Below are positions 18,219-28,093 of a stretch of 64,000 nucleotides of DNA, piece by piece. The notes under the pieces were generated by a model. The model ran no database searches. It was not told the origin of the DNA and was given only the letters and a program-made list of their open reading frames with translations. Source of the DNA: JAWHQP01 sp032586195 (GTDB taxonomy: Bacteria > Pseudomonadota > Gammaproteobacteria > Enterobacterales > Pasteurellaceae); contig JAWHQP010000011.1 in assembly GCA_032586195.1 (NCBI GenBank), positions 1 to 64,000 on the forward strand. Direction: 5' to 3'. Every line of letters starts with the position of its first letter. Positions within the stretch are counted from its first letter, which is position 1. The position numbers and the translations under genes are program-made.

Positions 18219-18602
18219 TTATAGGCTTTCGGTGAAAGTACGGGTGATAACGTCTCGTTGCTGTTCCGGCGTTAATGAGTTGAAACGTACGGCATAACCA
18301 GAAACACGGATAGTTAATTGCGGATATTTTTCCGGATGTTTAACGGCATCTTCCAGAGTTTCGCGGCGTAATACGTTTACGTTTAAATGTTGACCGCCTT
18401 CCACTTTTACAGTCGGAGCAACGTCAACCGGTAATTCGCGATATTCGATTTGGCCCAGCTCGCTTACCGCAACGATTTGGTCTTCGGCGAAACCGCCTTT
18501 CGCCGCTAAGCAACGGGCTTCACCTTTGTCGCTGTCCAATAACCAGAATGAATTTAGTAAATTGTCATTTGCTGCTTGAGTAATTTGAATACCTTTAATC
18601 AT
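18219..18602 (-). CDS. grcA: Autonomous glycyl radical cofactor GrcA (YfiD)
   Basis: Spare glycyl-radical domain that restores pyruvate formate-lyase activity after oxygen damage. 127 residues, close to the E. coli protein. The C-terminal glycyl radical loop is RVSGYAVRFNSLTPEQQRDV, with Gly102 as the radical site. A single gene with an FNR-type promoter about 130 bases upstream (see 18705-18747) and GGAGGCACTTT as ribosome-binding site. Confidence 0.97.
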   Translation of the reverse strand: MIKGIQITQAANDNLLNSFWLLDSDKGEARCLAAKGGFAEDQIVAVSELGQIEYRELPVDVAPTVKVEGGQHLNVNVLRRETLEDAVKHPEKYPQLTIRVSGYAVRFNSLTPEQQRDVITRTFTESL

Positions 18603-18704
18603 AAAGTGCCTCCATGTGGCTGTGTGTTAATTAAGCAAAATGTTTAACTGATGTGCAGTTTATCAAAAAATTTGATCTTTTCAACTATTTTTGAGATAAA
18701 ACAA

Positions 18705-18747
18705 ATTATTTTTTTATGGGTATTTTGCGAGAATTGATAAACATCAA
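18705..18747 (-). promoter_or_regulatory. FNR-dependent grcA promoter
   Basis: TTGATAAACATCAA at 18734-18747 is a perfect FNR palindrome (TTGAT-N4-ATCAA). On the minus strand an AATAAT -10 candidate lies at 18710-18705, placing the FNR centre near -42, the class II activator position. E. coli yfiD is FNR-activated, so this fits known biology. Confidence 0.8.
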
Positions 18748-18886
18748 TAAAAAGTCGGTTTAACTCACTAAAAAATAAACTATTTTATTACATTTTTATA
18801 ATACTGAATTAACTTAAAATCCTTGCTTTTTTATACGGCATACCTGTTTTATAATGCAACAGAATAAAATAATCGGAGCGAATCGG

Positions 18887-19555
18887 ATGAAAACGTGGAA
18901 AGATGTGATCGGTATTGAAAAAGAACAACCTTATTTTCAACATATTTTGCAGCAGGTTCACCAGGCCAGGGCGACGGGAAAGGTGGTTTATCCGCCGCAA
19001 AATGAGATTTTCAGTGCCTTTAAATTAACGGAGTTTGCTCAGGTTAAGGTCGTAATTCTGGGCCAAGATCCCTACCATGGTCCGAATCAGGCGCATGGTT
19101 TGGCGTTTTCGGTGAAGCCCGGCATAACGCCGCCGCCGTCTTTACTAAATATGTACAAGGAACTTTCCGATGAATACGCCGATTTTCAAGTGCCGGAGCA
19201 TGGCTATTTAGTGCCGTGGGCGGCGCAAGGCGTGCTGCTGCTCAATACGGTGTTAACCGTAGAGCGGGGCATGGCGCATTCTCATGCCAGTTTAGGCTGG
19301 GAAACTTTTACCGACCGCGTTATCGCCGCGTTGAATGAACATCGCGACCATTTGGTTTTCCTGCTGTGGGGCAGCCATGCACAGCGAAAAGGGCAATTTA
19401 TTGATCGGCAAAGACATTGCGTGCTTACCGCGCCGCATCCGTCGCCGCTGTCCGCCCATCGCGGCTTTTTCGGCTGCGGGCATTTTATCAGAGCCAACGA
19501 ATATCTCGTTGCCCACGGCATTGAACCGATAAACTGGAATCTGTCTGAACTGTAA
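18887..19555 (+). CDS. ung: Uracil-DNA glycosylase
   Basis: Removes uracil from DNA. 222 residues. The catalytic motif is GQDPYHGP (59-66, Asp61) and the leucine-loop motif is HPSPLSAHRGFFGCGHF. I chose the ATG at 18887, which has GGAG ten bases upstream; the frame is open back to 18854. yaaA follows after 12 bases. Confidence 0.97.
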   Translation: MKTWKDVIGIEKEQPYFQHILQQVHQARATGKVVYPPQNEIFSAFKLTEFAQVKVVILGQDPYHGPNQAHGLAFSVKPGITPPPSLLNMYKELSDEYADFQVPEHGYLVPWAAQGVLLLNTVLTVERGMAHSHASLGWETFTDRVIAALNEHRDHLVFLLWGSHAQRKGQFIDRQRHCVLTAPHPSPLSAHRGFFGCGHFIRANEYLVAHGIEPINWNLSEL

Positions 19556-19567
19556 GAAAGGATATTT

Positions 19568-20344
19568 ATGTTAGCTATTATTTCACCGGCGAAGACGCTC
19601 GACTATCAAAGCGCGGTGCCGAAATTGGCATTTTCGCAACCGCAGTTGACCCGGTACAGCCGGCAGCTGATTGAAATTTGCCGCGCGTTAACGCCCGCTG
19701 AAATCGGCTCGTTGATGTCTATCAGTGATAAGCTGGCGGGTTTGAATGTCGCCCGTTATGCCGAATGGCAGCCGCAACATAATGAGAAAAACGCGCGTGC
19801 CGCCATTTATGCCTTTAAGGGCGACGTTTACACCGGGCTAGCGGTAGAAAGCTTAACGGCTGACGACGTGCGGTTTGCCCAGCGGCATCTGCGCATACTG
19901 TCAGGGCTGTACGGTTTGCTTAAACCGTTGGATTTAATGCAGCCTTATCGGTTGGAAATGGGCACTAAACTGGCCAACGCCAAGGGGGCAGATTTATATC
20001 ATTTCTGGGGCGATGTGATCACGCGGCATTTGCAGGAGGCGCTGGATGAACAGCATGATGATATATTGATTAACCTTGCCTCCGATGAATATTACAAGTC
20101 GGTTAAAGCCGAACAATTAAGGGCTCGCATTGTTAAACCGGTGTTCTTGGATAATAAGAACGGCAAATATAAAGTAATTAGTTTTTATGCTAAAAAGGCT
20201 CGCGGATTGATGTGTCGTTATCTGATTCAGCATCGTTTAACGGAAGTTGAACAATTGAAATCCTTTGATTTCGGGGGGTACTGGTTTGATGAAACCTCAT
20301 CGACGCAAACGGAATTGGTGTTTAAACGAAATTTAAGTGAGTAG
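19568..20344 (+). CDS. yaaA: Peroxide stress protein YaaA
   Basis: 258 residues, starting MLAIISPAKTLDYQS, which identifies the YaaA/DUF328 family. In E. coli YaaA limits free iron and DNA damage during peroxide stress. Also typical are FKGDVYTGL, LRILSGLYGLLKPLD and NLASDEYYKSV. It is probably co-transcribed with ung, the lipoprotein gene and fieF, since all gaps are 6-12 bases. Confidence 0.93.
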   Translation: MLAIISPAKTLDYQSAVPKLAFSQPQLTRYSRQLIEICRALTPAEIGSLMSISDKLAGLNVARYAEWQPQHNEKNARAAIYAFKGDVYTGLAVESLTADDVRFAQRHLRILSGLYGLLKPLDLMQPYRLEMGTKLANAKGADLYHFWGDVITRHLQEALDEQHDDILINLASDEYYKSVKAEQLRARIVKPVFLDNKNGKYKVISFYAKKARGLMCRYLIQHRLTEVEQLKSFDFGGYWFDETSSTQTELVFKRNLSE

Positions 20345-20350
20345 AAAATA

Positions 20351-20950
20351 ATGAAAAAAATTGTTTTAATCGCCGCAGTAAGTTTGCTGGCGGGCTGTAG
20401 CATAATAAATTCAACGAAAAAACCGGCCCCGACGGTAACACCTGTCGATGTGCCGAAAACGTTTAAACATGACGGTAAAACCTATACTTTAAAAATGCAC
20501 AAAGATTTAGGCTCGGTGGCCCGTTATATTTATTTCCCTAAAAAGGAAACGTCGCAGAACTGGAAAAGCCAGATTGAGGTCTTTGTGGATCGTCAGGAAC
20601 CCGCGCAAACCCTGGCGGAACGGATCGCTTTGCGTAACAAAGTGTATAAAAACCTTGGCGTGGAACATTTTAATTTAACGGAAAAGGACAATGCACTATA
20701 CAGTTTTGTCATTTATGCTCCGAACGCTCAGTATAATGATTGGCAGGTGAACGTCGCCAAGGGCGAAAACGTGGCCGGCTGCGGTTTTGCCCAGTATCAA
20801 TATGTAATGAAAGTGCCGAAAACGAAAAAACTGATGAATATGGGCAAAGTCAAATTGGTGGGCTACCTGAAAAAATACGTGGTAGATAAAGAAATGGCTA
20901 AACTTGCCGTTTTAAACTGGCAGTGGAGTTGTAAAAAAGCGGAGTTGTAA
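20351..20950 (+). CDS. Predicted lipoprotein of unknown function
   Basis: 199 residues. The N-terminus MKKIVLIAAVSLLAGCS has a clear lipobox (LAGC, Cys16), so it is a lipid-anchored envelope protein. The mature part is basic, with YTLKMHKDLGSVARYIYFPK and two further Cys (near 145 and 195) that might pair. No family recognised. It sits six bases after yaaA and nine before fieF, so it is probably part of one operon. Confidence 0.8.
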   Translation: MKKIVLIAAVSLLAGCSIINSTKKPAPTVTPVDVPKTFKHDGKTYTLKMHKDLGSVARYIYFPKKETSQNWKSQIEVFVDRQEPAQTLAERIALRNKVYKNLGVEHFNLTEKDNALYSFVIYAPNAQYNDWQVNVAKGENVAGCGFAQYQYVMKVPKTKKLMNMGKVKLVGYLKKYVVDKEMAKLAVLNWQWSCKKAEL

Positions 20951-20958
20951 AAATAGTT

Positions 20959-21849
20959 ATGGCAACGGAATATTCACATAAAGTTAAAACCGCATCTCTG
21001 TGTGCCGTGCTGGTAGCGGTGACCTTAATTACAATTAAGGGATTCGCCTGGTGGTACACAGGTTCGGTGAGTATGCTGGCGTCGCTGACGGATTCTTTTC
21101 TGGATCTGCTCGCTTCTTTCATGAATTTATTGATTCTGCGGTTTTCCCTGATGCCCGCGGATCATAATCATTCTTTCGGGCATGGCAAGGCGGAATCCCT
21201 GGCGGGACTGGGACAAAGCGCCTTTATTTCCGGCTCGGCGATTTTCTTATTACTGCAAGGTTTTCACCGTTTGAATCACCCTGAACCATTGGCAAATACA
21301 GGATTCGGTATCGCTATTACCATGTTTTCCATTGTATTGACCTTTGCTTTGGTGGTGTATCAAGGTTATGTCATTCGTCATACGGACAGCCCCGCGATTA
21401 AAGCGGATCGGCTACATTATCAGACCGATTTGGTGATGAACGTGCTGATTATCGCTTCATTTCTGCTTTCAATGTTTGAGATTGTGTTGGCGGACGCGAT
21501 TTTTGCCATTCTGATTGCGCTGTATATTCTGCTGAGCGCGGGCAGAATGCTGTTTAATTCGGTACAGTTGTTGTTAGATCTGGCTTTGCCTGACGAAGAA
21601 ATCGAACAAATAAAAACGGCGATTATGGCGGATAAACGTATTCTGAATTTTCATGATTTACGCACTCGCCGAGCGGGTGAAACCCGTTTTATTCAAATGC
21701 ATTTAGCCTTGGATGACGAGCTGAGTTTTGTACAGGCACATGAGATTACCGAACAGTTGGAACAGCGTCTGCGTCAACTATTTCCCTCCGTGGATATTGT
21801 GATTCATCACGAGCCGATCAGTGTCGTACGGGCTGAAAGTGCGGTGTGA
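20959..21849 (+). CDS. fieF: Cation diffusion facilitator, FieF-type iron/zinc efflux
   Basis: 296 residues with six predicted membrane segments and a C-terminal cytoplasmic metal-binding domain. The transport-site motifs are present: DSFLDLLAS in TM2, HSFGHGKAESLAGL in the following loop, and HYQTD in TM5. The C-terminal part ends in IVIHHEP. E. coli FieF exports Fe(II) and Zn(II) using the proton gradient. Next to yaaA, an iron-limiting stress gene, an iron role is plausible. An uptake signal overlaps the stop codon. Confidence 0.9.
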   Translation: MATEYSHKVKTASLCAVLVAVTLITIKGFAWWYTGSVSMLASLTDSFLDLLASFMNLLILRFSLMPADHNHSFGHGKAESLAGLGQSAFISGSAIFLLLQGFHRLNHPEPLANTGFGIAITMFSIVLTFALVVYQGYVIRHTDSPAIKADRLHYQTDLVMNVLIIASFLLSMFEIVLADAIFAILIALYILLSAGRMLFNSVQLLLDLALPDEEIEQIKTAIMADKRILNFHDLRTRRAGETRFIQMHLALDDELSFVQAHEITEQLEQRLRQLFPSVDIVIHHEPISVVRAESAV

Positions 21850-22055
21850 AAAACGTTAGTTTTTGAACATTATCTTTGATGACGAAACCAAAGGCATAGC
21901 AATCGTGGCCAGCGATCGCGGATAAAAGTCTTAGTTTTTAAATCAGATCAAGATTTCGTTGTTTTTACAAAATTTTTGCTAGAGGATACCTATGTCTTGG
22001 TGTATCCTAGCGACCGGATTTAATATTATTTATTTTTTACATAAAGGTTATTTCA

Positions 22056-23021
22056 ATGATTAGAAAAGTTGCTGTATTAACAAGTGGTGGTGACGCGCCG
22101 GGCATGAACGCGGCAATCCGCGGCGTGGTCCGTTCCGCATTATCCGAAGGCTTAGACGTATATGGTATTTATGATGGATATTACGGGTTATACCACAATA
22201 AAATCAAACGGTTAGACCGTTATAGCGTATCTGATGTCATTACGCGCGGCGGCACATTCCTGGGTTCGGCACGTTTTCCTGAATTTAAAGATCCCGACGT
22301 GCGTGCGAAATGTGCGGAAATTTTACATTCTCACGGTATTGACGCCTTAGTGGTAATCGGTGGTGATGGTTCCTATAGAGGGGCAAAATTATTAACCGAG
22401 GAATTCGGTATTCAATGTATCGGCTTGCCGGGCACGATTGATAATGACGCGCCGGGTACGGACTACACAATCGGTTATCAAACCGCGTTGGAAACGGCGG
22501 TAGATGCCATTGACCATTTGCGTGATACCTCAAGCTCGCACCAACGTATTTCTATCGTAGAAATCATGGGGCGTCACTGCAGTGACCTTACCATTTCTGC
22601 CGCGATTGCGGGAGGGTGCGAATATATAGTTGCTTCCGAACTTGAATTTAATCGTGAAGAATTAATTCAACAGGTTGAACGCAGTATTTTAAACGGCAAA
22701 CGCCACGCGATTATTGCCATTACGGAGTTGATTACCGACGTACATTCGCTGGCAAGAGAAATTGAAGAACGCGTGCAGCATGAAACCCGTGCCACTGTTT
22801 TAGGTCACGTTCAACGCGGCGGTTCGCCTTGTGCTTTCGACCGCATCCTGGCTTCACGTATGGGGGTCTATGCGGTAGAGCTGTTACTGCAAGGCAAAGG
22901 CGGTTATTGCGTGGGCATTCAAAACGAACAATTGGTTCATCACGATATTATTGACGCAATCAATAACATGAAGCGCAGCTTTAAGGCTGAATTGTTGGAA
23001 ATGTCCAAGAAATTATTTTAA
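22056..23021 (+). CDS. pfkA: 6-phosphofructokinase
   Basis: ATP-dependent phosphorylation of fructose 6-phosphate in glycolysis. 321 residues, allosteric PfkA type. It has LTSGGDAPGMNAAIRG, the ATP-site VVIGGDGSYRGAKLL, the catalytic PGTIDNDAPGTDYTIGY, and HVQRGGSPCAFDRILA. The 206 bp upstream contain a remnant repeat (AAAGGCATAGCAATCG near 21890) resembling one after purB (near 11430), and an AAAGGTTATTTCA ribosome-binding region. Confidence 0.98.
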   Translation: MIRKVAVLTSGGDAPGMNAAIRGVVRSALSEGLDVYGIYDGYYGLYHNKIKRLDRYSVSDVITRGGTFLGSARFPEFKDPDVRAKCAEILHSHGIDALVVIGGDGSYRGAKLLTEEFGIQCIGLPGTIDNDAPGTDYTIGYQTALETAVDAIDHLRDTSSSHQRISIVEIMGRHCSDLTISAAIAGGCEYIVASELEFNREELIQQVERSILNGKRHAIIAITELITDVHSLAREIEERVQHETRATVLGHVQRGGSPCAFDRILASRMGVYAVELLLQGKGGYCVGIQNEQLVHHDIIDAINNMKRSFKAELLEMSKKLF

Positions 23022-23077
23022 TCTGATCGCAGACTGAAGTTTAAAATTTATATTTCTGTTAAGTAGATCTTGACTCA

Positions 23078-23119
23078 AAGTGCGGTGTCGAAAAATTGAG
23101 TTTTTTGACACCGCACTTT
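23078..23119. terminator. Uptake-signal dyad acting as bidirectional terminator
   Basis: AAAGTGCGGTGTC (23078-23090) and GACACCGCACTTT (23107-23119) form a perfect 13-bp stem around a 16-base A/T-rich loop. T-rich sequence follows on both strands. It lies between the convergent pfkA and oxidoreductase genes. Confidence 0.85.
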
Positions 23120-23137
23120 TATTTTACATAAATCAAG

Positions 23138-24358
23138 TTAGCGTTTTGGTGCCGCAATGGTATTTTTACCTGTCGGTACCGTAACCGCCGCGCCGTTTTG
23201 TGCCGCGGATTTCGCTACCGCCGCCAGTAATTCCATATTATGCACGCCGTCGGTAAGCTTGGCGCAACGCGGTAAAGATTCCGCTTCGGGAATACCCGCC
23301 ACTTCTTCCAAAAATGCACGAACCTGGTGTAAGAATAGATCATTTTGACCGATGCCAACTCCCGGCGCATCTACCGGCCAACCGCCAGAATAGTATGGAT
23401 GCGCGCCGCTTAAAGGAATAGTGCGATATCCGCTGATATCATCGGGATCGTCCATCATCAGCACTTCCACCTGACTTGGATTTGCCTGCTCCCAACGTGC
23501 CGCTCCTTTAGTACCGAACACTTCAATCAGTAAACCATTGGGATGACCGCTTGCCACACGGGATACCTGCAACGTACCTACGGTATTGGTGAAACGGGCG
23601 GAATAAGCAGCGTAGTCGTCATTTTCCACCGGTGTCAGTTCACCGCCGCCACCGCGGGTGTGTCCCACCACCGCACCACTCGGTTTTGGTCTATGGCTAA
23701 TAGCGGTATAGAAACGGCCGCCTGAGACTTCCAAGGTTTCACCGCATAAATATTCTGCAATATAGCTTAAATGGCTGCCCACATCGCCTAGCGCACCCGA
23801 ACCCATCGGGCCTTGATAGCGCCAGCTAAACGGTGCATCGGCGTGAGCACCGTAATCACACCAATAACGGCCGGAGAAATGATTAATTTTACCTAAACGA
23901 CCGTCGTCGATCAGTTTGCGGATAAAGGCAATGCCCGGTGCACGTAAGAAACTGAAACCGATACGGGCCAATATGCCTTTGGCTTCGGCAGCTTCTGCCG
24001 CAACCGCTATTGCTTGAGCGTTTTCAAGGGTATCACTTAGCGGTTTTTCACATAAAACGTGCTTGCCGGCAGCGAGCAGCGCTTCTACAATTTCACGGTG
24101 CAATGAATTTGCCACCACTACGCTCACCGCATCAATATCGCCCGCTTCGGCAATTTTGCGCCAGTCGGATTCATAACGCTGATAACCGTAACGTACCTGC
24201 GCATCACGCCCTACCGCTTCATTAATATCGCTGATTGCCATTAATTCTATTTTAGGTAAATTGGTTTTATACACACTGCCCGCCGCTTTATAACCTGCAG
24301 CGTGAGCTTTACCTGCCATTCCCGCACCGATTACCGCCACTCTGATTGTATTTGTCAT
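23138..24358 (-). CDS. Gfo/Idh/MocA family oxidoreductase
   Basis: 406 residues. Rossmann N-terminus IRVAVIGAGMAGKAHAAGY, then LLAAGKHVLCEKPLSDTLEN with the family's catalytic EKP, and the second-domain active site GALGDVGSHLSYIAEYL. These enzymes oxidise sugars, inositols or sugar acids with NAD(P). The substrate is not visible, but IolG and the transporter upstream point to inositol or a related polyol. The ATG at 24358 has AAGGAGAAG upstream; the longer frame to 24475 has no such site. A CRP-like site lies about 230 bases upstream. Confidence 0.9.
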   Translation of the reverse strand: MTNTIRVAVIGAGMAGKAHAAGYKAAGSVYKTNLPKIELMAISDINEAVGRDAQVRYGYQRYESDWRKIAEAGDIDAVSVVVANSLHREIVEALLAAGKHVLCEKPLSDTLENAQAIAVAAEAAEAKGILARIGFSFLRAPGIAFIRKLIDDGRLGKINHFSGRYWCDYGAHADAPFSWRYQGPMGSGALGDVGSHLSYIAEYLCGETLEVSGGRFYTAISHRPKPSGAVVGHTRGGGGELTPVENDDYAAYSARFTNTVGTLQVSRVASGHPNGLLIEVFGTKGAARWEQANPSQVEVLMMDDPDDISGYRTIPLSGAHPYYSGGWPVDAPGVGIGQNDLFLHQVRAFLEEVAGIPEAESLPRCAKLTDGVHNMELLAAVAKSAAQNGAAVTVPTGKNTIAAPKR

Positions 24359-24584
24359 AATCTTCTCCTTAATGTTGATATAGTTGAGTTGTTGTTGCCT
24401 TATCAATCTGAAAAAACAAGAATTCGTAATTGTGATTTTTTTAATTGATAATGGCGCAATCAATGGATTTCTCATTTATCAGACCGTATGAATAATCCAT
24501 TTATTTATAAACTTAAGTATAGGAGAAATACTAAAATAGAAAGTCAATATTTCTGCTTTTTTAAAAGCGAGCAGAGGATTTTTT

Positions 24585-24600
24585 TGAGATCTTTGTCACA
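24585..24600. promoter_or_regulatory. CRP-like site upstream of the 23.1-24.4 kb oxidoreductase
   Basis: TGAGA-TCTTTG-TCACA matches the CRP consensus TGTGA-N6-TCACA with one mismatch. It lies in the 273-bp gap between the AraC gene and the oxidoreductase, which is otherwise A/T-rich and gene-free. The pattern suggests cAMP-dependent catabolite control. Confidence 0.55.
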
Positions 24601-24631
24601 GATTTGTCATAAGAACTATAAAATTCTGCTT

Positions 24632-25489
24632 TTATTTATTCCCGATCCATAAAGTGCGGTATAAAGTTGGTGAAATTCCGGTTGCTTTAGAAAATGCCAT
24701 GCTGAAATAATTAATATTGTCATAACCCACAGCGAGGGCGATATCTGCGATACTATAATTTGTCGTCATCAGTAAAGACTGAGCTTCTCCGATTCTTAAG
24801 CGATTTAAATATTGAATTGGTGAAAACTTCGTTTTATTTTTAAATAAATGAGAAAGATAGGATTCACTTACGTTAAAGCGTCGGGCCAGTTTTGCTAAAG
24901 TAATCGCTTCTGCATAGTGACCTTCTAAATAGGATTTAACCTGATCCACCAATGTTTCTTTTTTATATAATAAACGCTTTCTAGGCGTTCTTGGCAAACT
25001 GACAATTATAGTTACTAATGATGATAATAAATAGTGACAAAGTTCAATCGCGTTCGGGGTATTACGTTTTATATGCGAAAACATCATCTGCATAATCATA
25101 TTAATATTTTCCGCATATTCACCGCTCTGAATGACTGCCGGAGCGGTAACATCAAATAAACAATTGGTTTCCATACCCTTAATATGCAAATTAGCAATAC
25201 CGCAGCAATACACCAACATATTAGAATTTACCTGTGCCATTTCATCATGAATAACACCGCGGTTAAAAATTAGTATATCTCCTTCTTTCGTATCGTATTT
25301 GGTATCACCGATAATATGATTGCCCCGACCTTCTGCAACAAATACGATTTCCAAATGATCGGCATGTTTATGCAACATGCGGGGAAAATACTGTTCCATG
25401 TCTTTTGTACTCGCTATATACAATAATTGAGGCAAGGTATTGTTCTCAAAAATAGAATTCTTATGTTCTTTAACGTAATATTGCAACAT
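24632..25489 (-). CDS. AraC-family transcriptional regulator (paralogue 1)
   Basis: 285 residues. An N-terminal cupin sensor domain (MLHKHADHLEIVFVAEG, EGDILIFNRGVIHDEMA) precedes a C-terminal pair of helix-turn-helices (LARRFNVSESYLSHLFKNKT, IADIALAVGYDNINYFSMAF). It is closely related to the regulator at 44851-45711, with the same N-terminal layout and C-terminus, so the two catabolic clusters carry duplicated regulators. It probably activates the surrounding genes in response to the pathway substrate. It sits after the transporter on the same strand. Confidence 0.93.
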   Translation of the reverse strand: MLQYYVKEHKNSIFENNTLPQLLYIASTKDMEQYFPRMLHKHADHLEIVFVAEGRGNHIIGDTKYDTKEGDILIFNRGVIHDEMAQVNSNMLVYCCGIANLHIKGMETNCLFDVTAPAVIQSGEYAENINMIMQMMFSHIKRNTPNAIELCHYLLSSLVTIIVSLPRTPRKRLLYKKETLVDQVKSYLEGHYAEAITLAKLARRFNVSESYLSHLFKNKTKFSPIQYLNRLRIGEAQSLLMTTNYSIADIALAVGYDNINYFSMAFSKATGISPTLYRTLWIGNK

Positions 25490-25606
25490 AGTTCACATCC
25501 TATTTGTTGATCTGTAGCGATTTTTCAATATGAACAAAAATGCGGCAGACTTGAAAAAGTCCTGTGAAACTTACCGCACTTTATATATTTAATAAATATC
25601 GGTTAA

Positions 25607-27016
25607 CTAAATTTTTCCATCCCGTTTGGCAAGCATTACTTCCTCCATTTTCTCTAATGAGACCCCTTTGGTTTCCGGTAAACAGCGTTGTAGGAATAAA
25701 AAACCTAAAAAACCGATAGCGGCAAATAGCCACATAGGGAAAGCACCGTGGAATCTTTCCACTAAATATTGATGTTCGTTGATCATCGGGAAATCCTGCG
25801 AGATTACAAAATTTGAAATCCATACAAATGCCACGGCAACAGCCATCCCTTGCGCTCGCATATAGTTCGGAAATATTTCACCTAATAACACCCACATTCC
25901 CACACCCCATGACATACCAAAGAAAATCATAAAGGCAATCATACCCACAAGGGCAAGATAGCCCGGATTTTGTGTGTACATGGCATAAGAGGTAATTAAC
26001 AAACCGACTACGGAACCCAATACACCGGTTTTCATTAACGGCAAACGACCGACTTTATCAAATAATGCAAACCCGATAATTACCCCGGTGAGCTGTCCGA
26101 CGCCAATCCAGATAGTTTGAAATAAAGCCTCTTCGGCACTGCCTACAACTCTCTCAAGTACTACGGGAGCATAATACATCATTACGTTAATGCCGCTAAG
26201 CTGTGAAATCGTTGCGATGCCGATACCTACCATTAAAATAAACATTGTGCCGTCGCGTTTAAAGTCTAATTTTTGTTTTTGACGCTGGCCGTCTTCCCGG
26301 GCAATAGATATTTTAATTTCATCCAACAGATGTTGTGCATGGATAGGATTGGAGATTCTGGATAAGGTGACAAAAGCGAGCTCATCACGGCCACGCATAA
26401 CGTTCCAGCGAGGAGATTCGGGAATAAATATCACTGCAATTAAAAATAGGATACAAGGAATGGCTTCGGAACCAAGCATATAACGCCAACCTAAAGTGAC
26501 AAGCCACTCTCTTGCCATCCCTTGTGCCAGTTTATAATTAATATAAAAAATAAGAATTTGACCAAATACAATGGCAAAGGAATTCATCGCCGTTGCAGTA
26601 CCGCGATAATCCTTCGGCGCAACCTCGGAGATATACATCGGCGATATCGCTGATGCAATACCTACCGCAAGTCCGCCAATCATACGATATATAACGAACC
26701 AAATAAAATTCGTCGCTAATGCCGAACCGACAGCGCTAATCGTAAATAAAAGAGCGGCTAGAATTAAGGTTTTTTTACGCCCCAATTTACGGGCGATTTC
26801 CCCCGAACCGAATGCGCCGATAATACAGCCGATAACGACATTAGACACCGCCCATCCCGTTTCCGCAGGATTCAAATCAAAATATTCTTTTAGCGGACCG
26901 ATAGCGCCGGAGATTACCGATGTATCATAACCGAATAACAAACCGCCCAGTGATGCAACCGTACTAATCATCACAATATATTTCATATTGTGTCGATTAC
27001 TTTTATTTGCTTGCAT
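25607..27016 (-). CDS. Sugar:proton symporter, inositol transporter-like (MFS)
   Basis: 469 residues with twelve predicted membrane segments. Sugar porter signatures: LGGLLFGYDTSVISGA in TM1, the loop GRKKTLILA, IPESPRW after TM6, QLSGINVMMYYAP in TM7 and LPETKGVSLEKMEE at the end. This subfamily includes XylE, AraE and IolT. The flanking iolG and isomerase genes make inositol the best guess. I chose the ATG at 27016, preceded by AAAGGAGAAAC; the frame is open to 27082. Confidence 0.9.
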   Translation of the reverse strand: MQANKSNRHNMKYIVMISTVASLGGLLFGYDTSVISGAIGPLKEYFDLNPAETGWAVSNVVIGCIIGAFGSGEIARKLGRKKTLILAALLFTISAVGSALATNFIWFVIYRMIGGLAVGIASAISPMYISEVAPKDYRGTATAMNSFAIVFGQILIFYINYKLAQGMAREWLVTLGWRYMLGSEAIPCILFLIAVIFIPESPRWNVMRGRDELAFVTLSRISNPIHAQHLLDEIKISIAREDGQRQKQKLDFKRDGTMFILMVGIGIATISQLSGINVMMYYAPVVLERVVGSAEEALFQTIWIGVGQLTGVIIGFALFDKVGRLPLMKTGVLGSVVGLLITSYAMYTQNPGYLALVGMIAFMIFFGMSWGVGMWVLLGEIFPNYMRAQGMAVAVAFVWISNFVISQDFPMINEHQYLVERFHGAFPMWLFAAIGFLGFLFLQRCLPETKGVSLEKMEEVMLAKRDGKI

Positions 27017-27110
27017 AAGTTTCTCCTTTGTTGAATGTATCAATAAATCAAATGGGAAAAATCTTAAAAAATTAAAAGGCACGGAATAAATGATATCCGT
27101 GCCTTATAAA

Positions 27111-28055
27111 TTATTTACTTAAAGAAGCATTTAATGCATCAATAGAAGTTCGTAATCCCGCTTCTACGGACATAGTCAGATCTTCCATTTCCAAGGATAC
27201 ATAGTCGTTATAATTATGCATACTTAATACGGAGAAAAATTCTTTCCACCATTTTAAGTCTTGACCGCAGCCCACTGCCACATAGTTCCAAGTACGATCT
27301 TTGGTTTCCGTTACCGGTTTGTATTCCAGTAAGCCGTCAATATCCGATAATCCGCGTTCGATACGAGTATCTTTGCCGTGCACATGATAAATGGCACCAT
27401 CCAATGCTCTGATTGCGGCAATCGGATCGGCTCCCATAGCAATCATATGAGACGGGTCAAGATTAATACCAATTATATCATCCACCGCATTACGCAGTTT
27501 CAGCAAGGTGGATGGATTGTACACCAGCTGGCTTGGGAATTCTTCCAGAGCAATTTTTTCCACGCCGTGTTGTTTGGCGTGCTGCACAAATTTCTTCCAC
27601 CACGGAATCGCGACCTGATTCCACTGATAATCCACTACTGCCGGCATATAATCCGGCCAAGAAATAGTGGATGTAATCCAGTTCGGAGTTTTGTCTTCGG
27701 GACTGCCTGCCGGTAAACCGCTCATCATCACAATTTTTTTCACCCCGAGTTTACCTGCCAGTTCAACGGTAGCATATGCGGTTTTGGTGTGTAATTCTCC
27801 AAGCTCACCTGGGCACAAAGGATTGCCGGAGCAGTTTAACGCCGCAATGGCCATATCCCGTTTATCCAGTTCCGCTTTAAAATCTGCTAATTTTTGCGGA
27901 TCACTAAGTAATTCGGACGTTTTCACATGCGGACAAGGTGACCACCCTCCGGCACACATTTCAACAGCATTAATACCGTAAGATTTCACTTTATCTAACA
28001 TGTCGGTGAAAGAAAGATTACCAAGTACATCGGTACATAAAGATAATTTCATCAT
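27111..28055 (-). CDS. Sugar phosphate isomerase/epimerase (TIM barrel)
   Basis: 314 residues of the xylose isomerase-like TIM-barrel superfamily (IolE, IolI, IolH, YcjR types). Metal and active-site strands are visible in GINAVEMCAGGW, KIALEEFPSQL, IIGINLDPSHM, IYHVHGKDT and YVSLEMED. AGGAGG stands in front of the ATG. It lies between the IolG-like gene and the transporter, so it probably handles an inosose or keto-sugar intermediate. The exact reaction is not readable from sequence. Confidence 0.85.
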   Translation of the reverse strand: MMKLSLCTDVLGNLSFTDMLDKVKSYGINAVEMCAGGWSPCPHVKTSELLSDPQKLADFKAELDKRDMAIAALNCSGNPLCPGELGELHTKTAYATVELAGKLGVKKIVMMSGLPAGSPEDKTPNWITSTISWPDYMPAVVDYQWNQVAIPWWKKFVQHAKQHGVEKIALEEFPSQLVYNPSTLLKLRNAVDDIIGINLDPSHMIAMGADPIAAIRALDGAIYHVHGKDTRIERGLSDIDGLLEYKPVTETKDRTWNYVAVGCGQDLKWWKEFFSVLSMHNYNDYVSLEMEDLTMSVEAGLRTSIDALNASLSK

Positions 28056-28093
28056 AATAGTTTCCTCCTCATTTTAACGTGCGGTAAGTTTTA